NCBI RefSeq assembly: GCF_037996825.1
Contig: NZ_JBBNAC010000001.1
Location: 1,240,001-1,304,000 of the forward strand
From: Bdellovibrio sp. BCCA
GTDB lineage: Bacteria > Bdellovibrionota > Bdellovibrionia > Bdellovibrionales > Bdellovibrionaceae
Direction: 5' to 3'
DNA: 64,000 nt
In this document: in pieces, positions 24,477 through 33,587 of the stretch
Layout: each line of letters opens with the position of its first letter
How positions within the stretch are numbered: the stretch's first letter is position 1
Notes under the pieces: model-generated
Databases searched by the model: none
Told to the model about the DNA's origin: nothing
Seen by the model: only the letters and a program-made list of their open reading frames with translations
Position numbers and translations under genes: made by a program

Positions 24477-25645
24477 TGATTTTTAATCACGACTTTGATG
24501 CAATTGTCTTTTTTATCCAAAAAAGTTTTATAAGCGTCCGGAGCATCTTCAATATTGATTCGATGAGTGATTAAAAACGAAGGATCAACGTCTCCTTGAA
24601 CAATGTGCTCCAAAAGAGCTTCCATATATTTTCTAACGTGTGTTTGTCCCATCCTAAATGTCAAACCTTTGGCGAAGGCAGCACCTAATGGAACTTTGTC
24701 TAAGAAGCCACCGTACACCCCTGGAATTGAAACGGTTCCGCCTTTGCGACAAGCTTGAATGGCTTGGCGAAGAGCAATGGGGCGATCCGTCGCCATTTTA
24801 ACACTCATCTTGGCGGTTTCATATTTGCTGTATAAATCCGTTCCGTGGGCTTCTAAACCGACAGCGTCAATGCACGCATCGGGGCCGCGGCCTCCGGTTA
24901 AAATATTGAGTTCGTCCAAGACGTCGACTTCTTCGTAGTTTAAAACTTCCGCCTTGCAAACATTTTTCGCCATCTGCAATCGTTCCGGAACGTGATCAAT
25001 GGCAATAACTCTTTCAGCTCCAAGTAAATAAGCACTTTCAATTGCAAAAAGCCCGACAGGACCGCAACCCCAGACAGCGACAGTGTCACCCATTTGAATA
25101 TTGCAGTTGGCAGCCGCCATGTATCCGGTTGGAAAAATATCACTTAAAAAAAGTACTTTTTCATCGTCCATATCCGTAGGAACTTTCAGAGGGCCGACGT
25201 CTCCAAAGGGTACGCGCGCATATTCTGCCTGGCCGCCGGCATATCCACCGTACATGTGCGAATAGCCGAAAAGTCCCGAAGCTCCGTGACCATAAATTTT
25301 TTCAGCTAATTCGGGTTTGGGATTGCTATTGTCGCAAAGCGAGTACTCTTGGCGATGACAGAAAAAACAATGACCACAAGAGATATTAAATGGCACAACG
25401 ACTTTATCACCGACACGCAGATTTTTAACGTGAGGGCCTAGCTCAACAACTTCGCCCATGAACTCATGTCCCAGGATATCGCCTTTTTGCATAGCCGGAA
25501 TCACGCCATCGAAAAGATGAAGATCCGAACCACAAATAGCCGTGGAGGTGATTTTAACTATGATATCCCGAGGGTTTAAAATTTGAGGATCGGGAACCTT
25601 CTGAACTTCGACATGCTTTGTTCCTTGCCAGCAAACGGCTTTCAT
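24473..25645 (-). CDS. Zinc-dependent alcohol dehydrogenase (medium-chain)
   Basis: The 390-residue enzyme belongs to the formaldehyde/threonine-dehydrogenase-like branch of medium-chain dehydrogenases. Catalytic zinc ligands are Cys38 (ICGSDLH), His60 and Glu61 (LGHEFMG). The structural zinc site is Cys90/93/96/104 (SCGHCFFC...YSLC). The NAD(P) fold is [14 protein letters not shown] followed by acidic AIDHVPERL, pointing to NAD. The substrate is open. AAGGAG precedes ATG 25645; the upstream TTG extension is not supported. It follows the SRPBCC gene after 10 bp. Confidence 0.9.
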   Translation of the reverse strand: MKAVCWQGTKHVEVQKVPDPQILNPRDIIVKITSTAICGSDLHLFDGVIPAMQKGDILGHEFMGEVVELGPHVKNLRVGDKVVVPFNISCGHCFFCHRQEYSLCDNSNPKPELAEKIYGHGASGLFGYSHMYGGYAGGQAEYARVPFGDVGPLKVPTDMDDEKVLFLSDIFPTGYMAAANCNIQMGDTVAVWGCGPVGLFAIESAYLLGAERVIAIDHVPERLQMAKNVCKAEVLNYEEVDVLDELNILTGGRGPDACIDAVGLEAHGTDLYSKYETAKMSVKMATDRPIALRQAIQACRKGGTVSIPGVYGGFLDKVPLGAAFAKGLTFRMGQTHVRKYMEALLEHIVQGDVDPSFLITHRINIEDAPDAYKTFLDKKDNCIKVVIKNH

Positions 25646-25655
25646 AAAAAACTCC

Positions 25656-26222
25656 TTAGTGAAGGGCGGTTTTTGTTTCATGTTCACGTTTGTTACCGGC
25701 AGGTTGGCCTTCCACTTTAGGAATTTCTCCAGCCTCGAACAATTCGCGAAGTTTTATAAGGTTGATTTTTAGATTTCGGTGCGGACTTTCTCCCAGAGTC
25801 TTTTCGATAAGATTTAAAAGTTTCCCTGTCGGAAGATCATAGGCCATTTTGACTCTCACGACGGTTCCACGGTGATAATTTAAGGGCACAAATTCCACGC
25901 GACCTGAAAGACGAAGATCTGATTCCGGCGTTGAGCGCCACGCGATCAGTAAGTACGGTTTTTGTTCGACGATTTCGCTGACCCATTCGATGGTTTTTCC
26001 GCCCTTCAATGCCCGCCACACCCAGTGAGATTTTGTTTCAGAAATTTGATGAACGGCTTCGAGCTGTTCGGTGAATGTCATGAAATTAGTGGGATCAAGC
26101 CAAAAGTTATAAAGCTCTTCGGGAGAACTTAAGACGGTGACAGCCTCGGACGTATAAAGACCTTGATCTATTAAGCGTTGCTGCTGCTCTTCCGGAGTCA
26201 CCACTGTTTCTTGGTTTTCCAT
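25656..26222 (-). CDS. SRPBCC (START-like) family protein
   Basis: The 188-residue protein has the SRPBCC/polyketide-cyclase pattern: [40 protein letters not shown], then [20 protein letters not shown]. Such proteins form a hydrophobic ligand cavity, and closely related genes often sit beside zinc alcohol dehydrogenases. AAAGAGGTG precedes the ATG and the dehydrogenase follows 10 bp downstream, so both are one operon. The ligand is unknown. Confidence 0.85.
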   Translation of the reverse strand: MENQETVVTPEEQQQRLIDQGLYTSEAVTVLSSPEELYNFWLDPTNFMTFTEQLEAVHQISETKSHWVWRALKGGKTIEWVSEIVEQKPYLLIAWRSTPESDLRLSGRVEFVPLNYHRGTVVRVKMAYDLPTGKLLNLIEKTLGESPHRNLKINLIKLRELFEAGEIPKVEGQPAGNKREHETKTALH

Positions 26223-26350
26223 AGAACACCTCTTTGCTTTTAAGGTAATCGTTCGGCAGGAAAGGAAAAGCCTCCAGCAACAGAACTGCGAATTTTCAGA
26301 GGAGTTCCTTGATTTTAGGCCGTCCAGGACTATGCTGAATGTGGTCTTTT

Positions 26351-27253
26351 TTAAATTTCATTGTCTTTCAAGCGTTCTTTTAAGTCATCAATGGCAAGAT
26401 TCATGAACGCCTTTAGTTTTGGATTCACAAACTTTTGTGGTGGATAAACAAAACTGATCGGTCGCACATCCGAACGCCAATCTGGCAGAATGCGCACAAG
26501 TTTATTTTTCTTAGTTTCCATCTCGCAAATAAAAGTGGGAAGAAGTGCAATGCCTTCTCCAGCTAACACCAAATCTTTAATAACGTTTAAATCATCCGCA
26601 ATCAAACGTCCGCTTAAAGAAACGGTGACCTTGTTTTTGTTTTTATTCACAAGCTCCCATTTTTCTTTTCCTAACGGACTGAATTGCAAACAGGAGTGCT
26701 CGCGAAGTTCCTTAGGATGAAGGGGAGTGCCGTGGTTTTTTAAATAACTTGCCGACGCAAAAGGAGCAAAATAACCGACGCCTAGTTTTTTTGCGACGAG
26801 ACTTGAATCGCTCAATTCTCCGGCGCGAATGGCGAGGTCCACTCCTTCTGAAATCAAATCGACAATGCGGTCCGCAAAAATCAGTTCGACTTGGATTTTT
26901 GGATACTTGCTAAGGCATTTGGCAACGACGTCCGGTAAAAGGCTGCTTCCCAAAGCCGAAGGGGCCGTGATGCGAAGAAGACCTTGCGGTTCGCCTTGAT
27001 TGGAAGTCACTTCCTCTTCAGCTCCCTGCAATTCTTGAATGGCATTGAGACTTCTATTGAAAAAAGCTTGGCCGGCTTCCGTGACTTGAAGTTTTCGAGT
27101 AGTACGGTGAAGCAGCGTGACGCCAAGGCGTTTTTCCAAGGAAGAAACTTTAGCACTCACCGTGGAGTTCGGCATGTCGAGCTGTTTAGCAGCCTGATGA
27201 AAACTTCCGACTTGAACGACTTTTACAAAGATAGCGACTTCATTTAAATCCAT
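26351..27253 (-). CDS. LysR-family transcriptional regulator
   Basis: The 300-residue protein has the N-terminal winged HTH (DLNEVAIFVKVVQVGSFHQA, then TVSAKVSSLEKRLGVTLLHR) and a LysR substrate-binding domain (PQGLLRITAPSALGSSLLPD; effector cleft residues further on). It is divergent from the FMN reductase-osmC pair, with a dyad in between that recurs before pirin, so those genes are its likely targets. Its own promoter suggests a leaderless mRNA. Confidence 0.93.
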   Translation of the reverse strand: MDLNEVAIFVKVVQVGSFHQAAKQLDMPNSTVSAKVSSLEKRLGVTLLHRTTRKLQVTEAGQAFFNRSLNAIQELQGAEEEVTSNQGEPQGLLRITAPSALGSSLLPDVVAKCLSKYPKIQVELIFADRIVDLISEGVDLAIRAGELSDSSLVAKKLGVGYFAPFASASYLKNHGTPLHPKELREHSCLQFSPLGKEKWELVNKNKNKVTVSLSGRLIADDLNVIKDLVLAGEGIALLPTFICEMETKKNKLVRILPDWRSDVRPISFVYPPQKFVNPKLKAFMNLAIDDLKERLKDNEI

Positions 27254-27259
27254 GCTTCC

Positions 27260-27288
27260 ACTATAGCGATGCTTGAACTGTCTGTTAA
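27260..27288 (-). promoter_or_regulatory. Promoter of the LysR gene, leaderless arrangement
   Basis: On the minus strand TTAACA (27283-27288), a 17-base spacer and TATAGT (27260-27265) end 6 bases before ATG 27253. Spacing and boxes are close to the sigma-70 consensus. Confidence 0.6.
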
Positions 27289-27312
27289 TGAATTTTCTGC
27301 ATAATTTTAAAG

Positions 27313-27334
27313 ATTATCCATATATCTGAATAAA
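27313..27334. promoter_or_regulatory. Putative LysR operator, copy 1
   Basis: ATTATCCA-N6-TGAATAAA lies 77-98 bases before the FMN reductase start and 60-81 before the LysR start. Its left arm and spacing match the perfect dyad ATTATCCA-N6-TGGATAAT upstream of pirin. Confidence 0.6.
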
Positions 27335-27410
27335 GGTTCCATAAACTTCAGCTGGTCATAAAGCGGAAGCCTCGTTATGATGAGATGGAAAATTATTAAA
27401 GGGGTCATTC

Positions 27411-27968
27411 ATGAATTTGCTTTTGTTCGCAGGTAGTCTGCGCCAGGATTCTTACAATCGAAAACTTCTTGCGGTTGCCAAGGAGCTTCTCTCTGAAATT
27501 CCTGATATTACGGTTACGGTGGCGGATCTTAAAACTTTGGCGTTTCCCGTCTATGACGGTGATATTGAAGCAGCGGGAATGCCCGAGTCTGTAAAGTCTT
27601 TAGGACAGATGATTCAAGCGGCGGACGGCTTGGTGATCGCAAGTCCTGAATACAATGCTTCGATTTCTAGTCCCCTCAAAAATGCAATTGATTGGGTGTC
27701 ACGTCTTCGTCCGGTCCCATTTGAAAGAAAGCCGGTGCTGTTGATGGGAACATCACCGGGAGCATTTGGTTCTATTCGCGGGCTTGGATATACAAGAGCT
27801 CCTTTTGAAACCTTGGGTTCGTTTTTGTATCCTCAACCTTTCGCTGTACCTAAAGCGGCTGAAGCGTTTTCTCTAACAGGAGATCTGGTTGATTCAGCGA
27901 CAAAACAAAAATTGAAAACGGTTCTACAGAACTACGTCTATTTTGCTCACAGTCTGTCTGGAAAATAG
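27411..27968 (+). CDS. NAD(P)H-dependent FMN reductase / quinone reductase family
   Basis: The 185-residue flavodoxin-like protein has the FMN phosphate loop AGSLRQDSYNRKL (residues 7-19), the SPEYNASISSPLKNAIDW motif and the GTSPGAFGSIRG loop. Members reduce FMN, quinones or azo compounds with NAD(P)H. It is followed after 9 bp by osmC and divergent from LysR. AAAGGGG precedes the ATG. A role in quinone or electrophile detoxification under LysR control is plausible. Confidence 0.92.
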   Translation: MNLLLFAGSLRQDSYNRKLLAVAKELLSEIPDITVTVADLKTLAFPVYDGDIEAAGMPESVKSLGQMIQAADGLVIASPEYNASISSPLKNAIDWVSRLRPVPFERKPVLLMGTSPGAFGSIRGLGYTRAPFETLGSFLYPQPFAVPKAAEAFSLTGDLVDSATKQKLKTVLQNYVYFAHSLSGK

Positions 27969-27977
27969 GGGCTTAGG

Positions 27978-28367
27978 ATGTCGGTAGAGTCTAGTCGAAT
28001 TTTAAATGGTTATAACTTTCAAATCACCTCTCACGATTTCAAAGTTCTGACGGATGTTCCAGAAAATCAAGGAGGAGAAAACAAAGCTCCTTCGCCTCAC
28101 GATTATATCGAAATCGCACTTGCCTCTTGCACGGCGATCACTGTGCAGATGTATGCAAAAAGAAAAGGAATTCCCTTAGAGTATTCAGATGTGAAAGTGC
28201 AGATCACGTCGGAGAGTTCTTCAGGAAACGAAATTCTTCGCGAAATTCGTTTTGTTGGAAATCTGACGGACGAACAGAAAAAGAATCTTCTGATGATTGC
28301 AGAGAAATGCCCGATCCATAAGTTTCTCTCTGCCGGTGCGAAAATTAAAACAGAAATGTTAGGATAA
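27978..28367 (+). CDS. OsmC/Ohr family protein
   Basis: The 129-residue protein shows the OsmC pattern: SPHDYIEIALASCTAITVQM contains the first active-site Cys, and LLMIAEKCPIHKFLS the second. Such proteins reduce organic hydroperoxides through the Cys pair. It is in an operon with the FMN reductase. A terminator follows. Confidence 0.92.
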   Translation: MSVESSRILNGYNFQITSHDFKVLTDVPENQGGENKAPSPHDYIEIALASCTAITVQMYAKRKGIPLEYSDVKVQITSESSSGNEILREIRFVGNLTDEQKKNLLMIAEKCPIHKFLSAGAKIKTEMLG

Positions 28368-28370
28368 AAG

Positions 28371-28398
28371 AAAAACCGGGAGTTTCCTCCCGGTTTTT
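28371..28398. terminator. Bidirectional Rho-independent terminator
   Basis: AAAAACCGGGAG and CTCCCGGTTTTT form a perfect 12-bp stem with a short loop between the converging osmC and pirin genes. Confidence 0.93.
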
Positions 28399-28400
28399 TG

Positions 28401-29282
28401 TTATTTGTTTTCAGCAGCTCGATCAAAAGAGCCCATGCGTCCTTCTTGGAAGTCAATAAAGGCTTGCTTGATTTCGCCAACCGAGTTCATCACAAAAGGT
28501 CCGTAGCCAACGATCGGTTCATCAATAGGTTCACCACCTAAGAACAAGACCTTCGCGTCTTGAAGCGCATTCAATGTGAAGGTGTCTCCTTCTTTTTCAA
28601 GCACTGCAAGTTCGGCTTCACCAATGGTTTCACCGGTTCCAAGTTGCACTTTGCCACCAAGAACAAAGACCGCTGTCGTATGACCTACTGGAACTTTGAA
28701 TGTTGCAGAGTGACCTGCTGTCATGCGGATGTCCCAAAGGTTGATCGGCGTAAAAGTTTTCGCAGGTCCACGATGTCCATCGTAGTCTCCCGCAATCACG
28801 CGAACATAACCGCCATTGTCAGGCAAGTTCACATTGGGGATATCTGCCGCTTGAATGCCTTGGTAGCGAGGGCTTGTCATTTTATCCTTCTTAGGAAGGT
28901 TCACCCACAACTGCACCATTTCAAAAAGACCGCCGCGTTCAGAGAACTCTTGGCCGTGTTTTTCTTCATGCACAAGGCCCGAAGCCGCTGTCATCCATTG
29001 CACGTCGCCGGATTTAATAAGTCCGCCACCGCCAGAGGAATCTCTGTGAGCAACTTCACCTTGATAGGCCAAGGTCACAGTTTCAAAACCACGGTGAGGA
29101 TGTTCTTCAACACCACGCACGTGTTTCGAAGGAGGAAACTCAACGGGACCTGCATAGTCCATTAACAAGAATGGAGAAATGTCTTTTGCCAAATCATTGT
29201 ATGTAAAGATAGTGCGAACAGGGAAGCCGTCGCCGACCCAATGACGTTGGTTGTTTTGTTGAGAGAATAATAGTTTTTTCAT
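28401..29282 (-). CDS. Pirin family protein (bicupin)
   Basis: The 293-residue protein has the pirin N-terminal cupin with the metal site HPHRGFETVTL and the partner DVQWMTAASGLVHEE, then a second cupin-like domain ending in DEPIVGYGPFVMNS. Bacterial pirins include quercetin dioxygenase-like enzymes; the metal ligands are intact here. An ATTATCCA-N6-TGGATAAT dyad 74-95 bases upstream suggests control by the LysR protein. AAAGGAAC precedes the ATG. Confidence 0.93.
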   Translation of the reverse strand: MKKLLFSQQNNQRHWVGDGFPVRTIFTYNDLAKDISPFLLMDYAGPVEFPPSKHVRGVEEHPHRGFETVTLAYQGEVAHRDSSGGGGLIKSGDVQWMTAASGLVHEEKHGQEFSERGGLFEMVQLWVNLPKKDKMTSPRYQGIQAADIPNVNLPDNGGYVRVIAGDYDGHRGPAKTFTPINLWDIRMTAGHSATFKVPVGHTTAVFVLGGKVQLGTGETIGEAELAVLEKEGDTFTLNALQDAKVLFLGGEPIDEPIVGYGPFVMNSVGEIKQAFIDFQEGRMGSFDRAAENK

Positions 29283-29355
29283 AGGTCAGGTTCCTTTCAT
29301 TAAAGTTAATCTACAACTTTTCGTCCCCTTTGATTAGTCGGTAAAATCTAGAAAC

Positions 29356-29377
29356 ATTATCCATTGGATTGGATAAT
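29356..29377. promoter_or_regulatory. Putative LysR operator, copy 2 (perfect dyad)
   Basis: ATTATCCA (29356-29363) and TGGATAAT (29370-29377) are perfect reverse complements separated by 6 bases, 74-95 bases before the pirin start. The left arm is identical to that in the LysR/FMN reductase intergenic region at nearly the same distance from the controlled gene. Confidence 0.65.
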
Positions 29378-29461
29378 GTACCTTTGCATGGTGAATGCGA
29401 ATATATTGCAGCTCAAAGCTCTTAGGCTCATTTTAACGGAAAATAAAAAGGAGCATTTCAA

Positions 29462-29920
29462 ATGAAAACTTATTTGCTTTTAGCGGCATTGGTTTCAGTG
29501 TTTCAATTCTCCACAGCTCAAGCAGCTTGCGGTGACCTGAGTGAGCGAACATTTAATGGGGATGAAGCGATCACGTTGACTTATATTTTAAAGAATTCTT
29601 CGATTGCCTCTAAATCTACTTCCGGCGTGACGGTCACTTGGTCTTTATCAAAACTGAATTGCCGCCAAACGAATCGCGGCGTTTTGCCTGACTTAATGCC
29701 TGCATATATGTGTGCAAAACCGTCGGGCGTAGGAAAGATCACGGCAAAAGCTTTGTTTGATGCAATGTCAGAGATGGGAGTTTACCCTGACGGCGCCGCA
29801 GGACATGTTATTGAAGAGGCAACCTACATCAAATGCCAGGTTAACAAAGACGGCTCAGGTGGAACGGCTATCAATCCTCGTTGCACATTGAAAGCAGCGT
29901 GGGGTGATGAGTGCGGTTAA
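29462..29920 (+). CDS. Secreted protein of unknown function
   Basis: The 152-residue protein has a signal peptide (cleavage after AQA, residue 21) and a small mature domain with about six Cys residues (AACGDLSE, KLNCRQT, AYMCAKP, YIKCQV, PRCTLKA, DECG), probably disulphide-bonded. AAAAGGAGC precedes the ATG. Its stop codon interlocks with that of the converging gene. No family recognised. Confidence 0.72.
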   Translation: MKTYLLLAALVSVFQFSTAQAACGDLSERTFNGDEAITLTYILKNSSIASKSTSGVTVTWSLSKLNCRQTNRGVLPDLMPAYMCAKPSGVGKITAKALFDAMSEMGVYPDGAAGHVIEEATYIKCQVNKDGSGGTAINPRCTLKAAWGDECG

Positions 29921-30771
29921 CGAGCGCGTTCCTGCAGAAGCTTTGCGCAGCGATCTAAGATCGTTGCGCGAATATTCTCACGGTGCTGAACAAAATCGGG
30001 AAGTTTGCTGGTCTGTACGATTTTATAAAGACGCAAAGCTCTTTCAAGATCCATCAAGCGTTGCTTTTGCGGACCTTTTGAAAGCGGAAACTTCGGAGCC
30101 GGTAAGTGGGCTGAAACAGCCAGTTGCACATCATTCACCCAATCAATTTCCGTTTGGGTCAGATAAATCGTAGGAAAAAATGAGTTATCGACAGGACTTT
30201 TTTCCGACTCTTGAAGCTGAGTGTTGAGCCATTGCAACTCATTCATAATTCTTGTAAATTCCGCATCGTGAACTTTACCAAAAAGACGAAAGACGATTTT
30301 CTTCCAGGCGTCACAGAAATCTTCAAATGTAATATCCTGCGCCTTTTCAAAGAGCGGCGGATTTGTGATGTAGTGTAGTGTTTTTGTTAGAACATCCAAC
30401 GAGATCACAACACTGTTCGTTTTAATACTTACACGCATTAGATTATGCGCCCAGCTTACGATATTTAAAACAGATCTGTTGTCTACAAGAGCATTATGAA
30501 AATTCAAATGAAAGTCGGCGTAAAGAACGCTATCAATAGGGCGATCCAGAATTTGATCAAGGTCACTCTTACGACGTTCTAACTTCGGAGTCGAAAAATA
30601 AGAAGCAATACGATCAGAGAACTTTTCAAAAGACTCATGCCACAAGCCATCGCGTTGACAAGCTTTATAAAGTTGAAAGGCCTTTGCCTGATTTGGCTCC
30701 GCCACATCCAAAAGGCCATTGATCTTTTGTTCCAACACACGTGGGAATGAATGCCATAGCTCTTTGATCAT
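29917..30771 (-). CDS. Helical cytoplasmic protein of unknown function
   Basis: The 284-residue protein has no signal peptide or membrane segment and is almost wholly helical. Segments such as YADFHLNFHNALVDNRSVLN and SLDVLTKTLHYITNPP are not assignable to a family I know. No Shine-Dalgarno precedes the ATG; TG-A-TAGACT lies 6 bases upstream, another possible leaderless start. It ends with an interlocked stop codon. Confidence 0.65.
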   Translation of the reverse strand: MIKELWHSFPRVLEQKINGLLDVAEPNQAKAFQLYKACQRDGLWHESFEKFSDRIASYFSTPKLERRKSDLDQILDRPIDSVLYADFHLNFHNALVDNRSVLNIVSWAHNLMRVSIKTNSVVISLDVLTKTLHYITNPPLFEKAQDITFEDFCDAWKKIVFRLFGKVHDAEFTRIMNELQWLNTQLQESEKSPVDNSFFPTIYLTQTEIDWVNDVQLAVSAHLPAPKFPLSKGPQKQRLMDLERALRLYKIVQTSKLPDFVQHRENIRATILDRCAKLLQERAR

Positions 30772-30925
30772 GAGAAAAGTCTATCATGGTCCAGAGCGAA
30801 ATAAAAATCTCATGGTTTTTGTCAAAGTTTTAGACATGCGAATAAGCATACAAGCGCATTGGTTTTTGCACCGTAAGCGAATGCTCCGTACTCTAAAGAC
30901 TGAGTTTTTAGAAGGGAGTGAGCTT

Positions 30926-31282
30926 ATGTTTTCAAAACCTTTTAAAATAGCAGGTGCCGTTTCGATGTCGGCGTTTGTGAGTCATATTCCGCAGGTGGCG
31001 TTGGCAGCGCCTGGTATGATTCCAACGCGGAACTTTGTTGAGCAAAGCTCGCGCGCTCAAGATCTGCAAACAGTTCAAGACTATCTATCGCGAACGGATG
31101 TGCAGAAAGCGTTAATGGATCGCGGGCTTTCGGCAGAAGAAGCCTCCTCTCGATTGGCGAGTCTTTCTGAAGCAGAGCTTAAACAGCTTTCTGAGCAGAT
31201 TCATAAGGCACAAGCTGGCGGTGATATCCTGGTCACCATTTTAGTGATTGTTTTGATTATCTTTCTTATCAAACGAATCTAG
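30926..31282 (+). CDS. PA2779-family small membrane protein
   Basis: From ATG 30926 the protein has 118 residues: a signal-like N-terminus (FKIAGAVSMSAFVSHIPQ), a helical middle that matches the PA2779 family (VQDYLSRTDVQKALMDRGLS, EASSRLASLSEAELKQLSEQ), and a C-terminal membrane helix (ILVTILVIVLIIFLIKRI). GAAGGGAG precedes this start; a longer frame from 30719 overlaps the divergent gene and lacks support. It is followed after 8 bp by its usual partner, the PA2778-type cysteine peptidase. Confidence 0.85.
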   Translation: MFSKPFKIAGAVSMSAFVSHIPQVALAAPGMIPTRNFVEQSSRAQDLQTVQDYLSRTDVQKALMDRGLSAEEASSRLASLSEAELKQLSEQIHKAQAGGDILVTILVIVLIIFLIKRI

Positions 31283-31290
31283 GTACTGCC

Positions 31291-32211
31291 GTGCGAGTTT
31301 TTCTTTGTGGTATTTATCTCATGCTTCTGTCTTGTGCGAGCGCTCCGAAGCAGACAGAAGCACTTTTGACAGGCTTTTATCATGGCCCCTCCGCACATCG
31401 GATTCAAAATGTTCCTTTTATAGAGCAAAGCGCCGGTCACTGCGGTCCAGCGGCGTTAACAATGGTTTTAAGTTACTGGCAGAAGAATATTTCCTTTCAA
31501 GAGATTGCGCCGCAAGCCTACACGCCAGGTATGAAGGGAAGCTTTCAAATAGATATGATAACTGCCGCGCGCAGACAAGGAATGGTGGCGATTCCGATTG
31601 TAGGATTGCGTGATCTTTTAAAAGAAATTGAAAACGGACATCCTGTTATCGTTTTTGAAAACCTTTCTGTCTCTTGGCTTCCACAGTGGCATTACGCTGT
31701 GGTTTTTGGATATGATTTGCGCCAAGAAGTCGCTCTTATGCATTCGGGTCCTGAAAGAAACAAATCTTGGGATCTAAGAAAATTTGAAAGATCGTGGATG
31801 CTAGGGGATTATTGGGGACTTGTTGTTCTGCCGCCAGATAAACTTACGGTCACGGCAAAAGAAATAGATCATGTGAAGGCTGCGGCCGCTCTGGAGGAGC
31901 TTGGCAAAAAAGAAGAAGCCGAAAAAGCTTATATGCAGATTCTGAAAAAATGGTCCCATAGCCTAGGAGCCTTGATAGGCCTAGGAAATATCAAGTATTC
32001 AGAAAATAAAACACGGCAGGCAGAGGAATATCTCACGCAGGCGACAAGGAGTCATCCCAACTCAGCGATCGCATGGCACAATCTAACCATTGCCTTTGCC
32101 GCGAATGGAAAGCGCGAACAAGCAAAAAAATCTGCCAGTGAAGCTTTAAAGTACGCTTCACCGGCGGAGAAAAATATTTTCGCGGAAAACTTAAAAACCT
32201 GGACGAATTAA
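31291..32211 (+). CDS. PA2778-family lipoprotein: C39-like cysteine peptidase with TPR repeats
   Basis: The 306-residue protein starts with GTG. A lipobox (MLLSC, Cys15) is followed by a C39-type peptidase domain: Cys51 in IEQSAGHCGPAALTMVLSYW, and the His in LPQWHYAVVFGYD with the Asp shortly after. About 100 residues of tetratricopeptide-like repeats end the protein (ALEELGKKEEAEKAYMQILK, then LGNIKYSENKTRQAEEYL). C39 peptidases cut leader peptides at double-Gly sites; the substrate of this pair is unknown. Its stop codon interlocks with phoD. Confidence 0.88.
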   Translation: MRVFLCGIYLMLLSCASAPKQTEALLTGFYHGPSAHRIQNVPFIEQSAGHCGPAALTMVLSYWQKNISFQEIAPQAYTPGMKGSFQIDMITAARRQGMVAIPIVGLRDLLKEIENGHPVIVFENLSVSWLPQWHYAVVFGYDLRQEVALMHSGPERNKSWDLRKFERSWMLGDYWGLVVLPPDKLTVTAKEIDHVKAAAALEELGKKEEAEKAYMQILKKWSHSLGALIGLGNIKYSENKTRQAEEYLTQATRSHPNSAIAWHNLTIAFAANGKREQAKKSASEALKYASPAEKNIFAENLKTWTN

Positions 32212-33521
32212 ATCTTAAAGTCCTTCTGAAATTTGACGGAATTATTACCAGCGTAGCTCGTTGCTTTAAATACGCTGACGCCACCGGAAATTTCAGAATC
32301 CACCATGATGTAATTTCTTTGTCCTGTTCCCGCAATACGGCGATTGTTGGGGATCACATCAGGGACACCAGGGAAATTTCTGCTATGAATGGAGCTCGAT
32401 GTAAATTCAAACGTTTCATAACCGACAGCTTCGGGTTCAATGCGAGAGATCTCACTGTAGTGAACGTCACCTGAAGCAAAGATCACTTTATTGGGAATAG
32501 ATTTTAGTTCCTGCAGAAAGGCTTGGAATTGAAAAGGGTGGTCGCCTGAAACGGATTCTTTCCATGGGACCGCCGGAAAAAACTGACTGCCATTCATCAA
32601 CCAAGAAGGTCCCTGGTTTTGACGAACATGATTGAGCATCCAAGTTTCTTGCTCTTGTCCCCAATGGGCGTATCTTTCTTTTGAACCCCGAGGCAGACGG
32701 AAGCTGCGATCATCCAATAATAAGAACAGATGATTTCTAAATTTAAGTGCACTGCTCACGCCGGGACCTTTTTCCAAAAGTCGGCAGTGGCTTTCATCTT
32801 GCGCAAAAAAGCTTAAGAAGTTTTGCTGAGACTCTTTAACAAAAGAGTAACTCAGCGAATTGGCATCATTAAATCCGAAATCATGATCATCCCACGTGGC
32901 AAAGATAGGAATTAGTTTTTTACTAAAATAAATTTCTAAAGTAGATCGAGCTTCGCAAAAGCGTTGCCATAAATAAGCCGGATCTGGGGCGCCGCTCGAG
33001 CCGCTATCGGCATAGACGCTGTCGCCGATAAAAAACAAGACATCAGGTTTGTTATTAACCATGTTCCGCCAGATATCCGGTGAGTGTTCCTTTTCATTCA
33101 TACAGGAGCAGATGGCAAAACGCACGGTGGGTTTGTTCAAATCGAGGGTTTGAAATTCCCTCTCATCAATGGTTTTTCCTGTCAGAGGATCCATAATATT
33201 TAAATGATAAGTTTCATTCGGAAGCAGATTTGAAAAGAAGACCTTAAGAATTTTTTTAGGATGGTTTGGGAAGGAAATCGGTCGGACTTCATCAGGAAGC
33301 CGCCTTTGCCCCTGAGAATTCACGGCATAAATTTCCAGATCTGTTCGGTCATACACAATCGAGAACTGTGTTCTCGTGTCGTCCGTAGCTCCCTGAAGAA
33401 TCGAGGGCTCGGCTCTTTGTGCAGTACTGCGAACAGGTGCAGAGAAAGTTTTTTGTGCAGTTCCTAAAGCGACAGCCTGGAACAAACCTAATTTTAAGAA
33501 ATGACGTCGTTGTATTTTCAT
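32208..33521 (-). CDS. phoD: PhoD-type alkaline phosphatase/phosphodiesterase, Tat-exported
   Basis: The 437-residue protein begins with a Tat signal (QRRHFLKLG). The metallophosphatase core has SCMNEKE, FIGDSVYADSG, the metal site TWDDHDFGFND and the final ASGDVHYSE, as in PhoD. PhoD releases phosphate from mono- and diesters outside the cytoplasm, using Ca and Fe. AAAAGGAT precedes ATG 33521 (a TTG two codons upstream is a poorer start). Confidence 0.92.
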   Translation of the reverse strand: MKIQRRHFLKLGLFQAVALGTAQKTFSAPVRSTAQRAEPSILQGATDDTRTQFSIVYDRTDLEIYAVNSQGQRRLPDEVRPISFPNHPKKILKVFFSNLLPNETYHLNIMDPLTGKTIDEREFQTLDLNKPTVRFAICSCMNEKEHSPDIWRNMVNNKPDVLFFIGDSVYADSGSSGAPDPAYLWQRFCEARSTLEIYFSKKLIPIFATWDDHDFGFNDANSLSYSFVKESQQNFLSFFAQDESHCRLLEKGPGVSSALKFRNHLFLLLDDRSFRLPRGSKERYAHWGQEQETWMLNHVRQNQGPSWLMNGSQFFPAVPWKESVSGDHPFQFQAFLQELKSIPNKVIFASGDVHYSEISRIEPEAVGYETFEFTSSSIHSRNFPGVPDVIPNNRRIAGTGQRNYIMVDSEISGGVSVFKATSYAGNNSVKFQKDFKI

Positions 33522-33587
33522 GTTCAAAATCCTTTTTGATTTATCAAGTTCAGCAAGGATTTTAAAAAAAATTAAGTTAGGTTCTCG

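Noticed and set aside
30719..30925. N-terminal extension of the PA2779-family protein
   Set aside because: It overlaps the divergent gene and reads as non-protein-like sequence. GAAGGGAG before ATG 30926 marks the real start.
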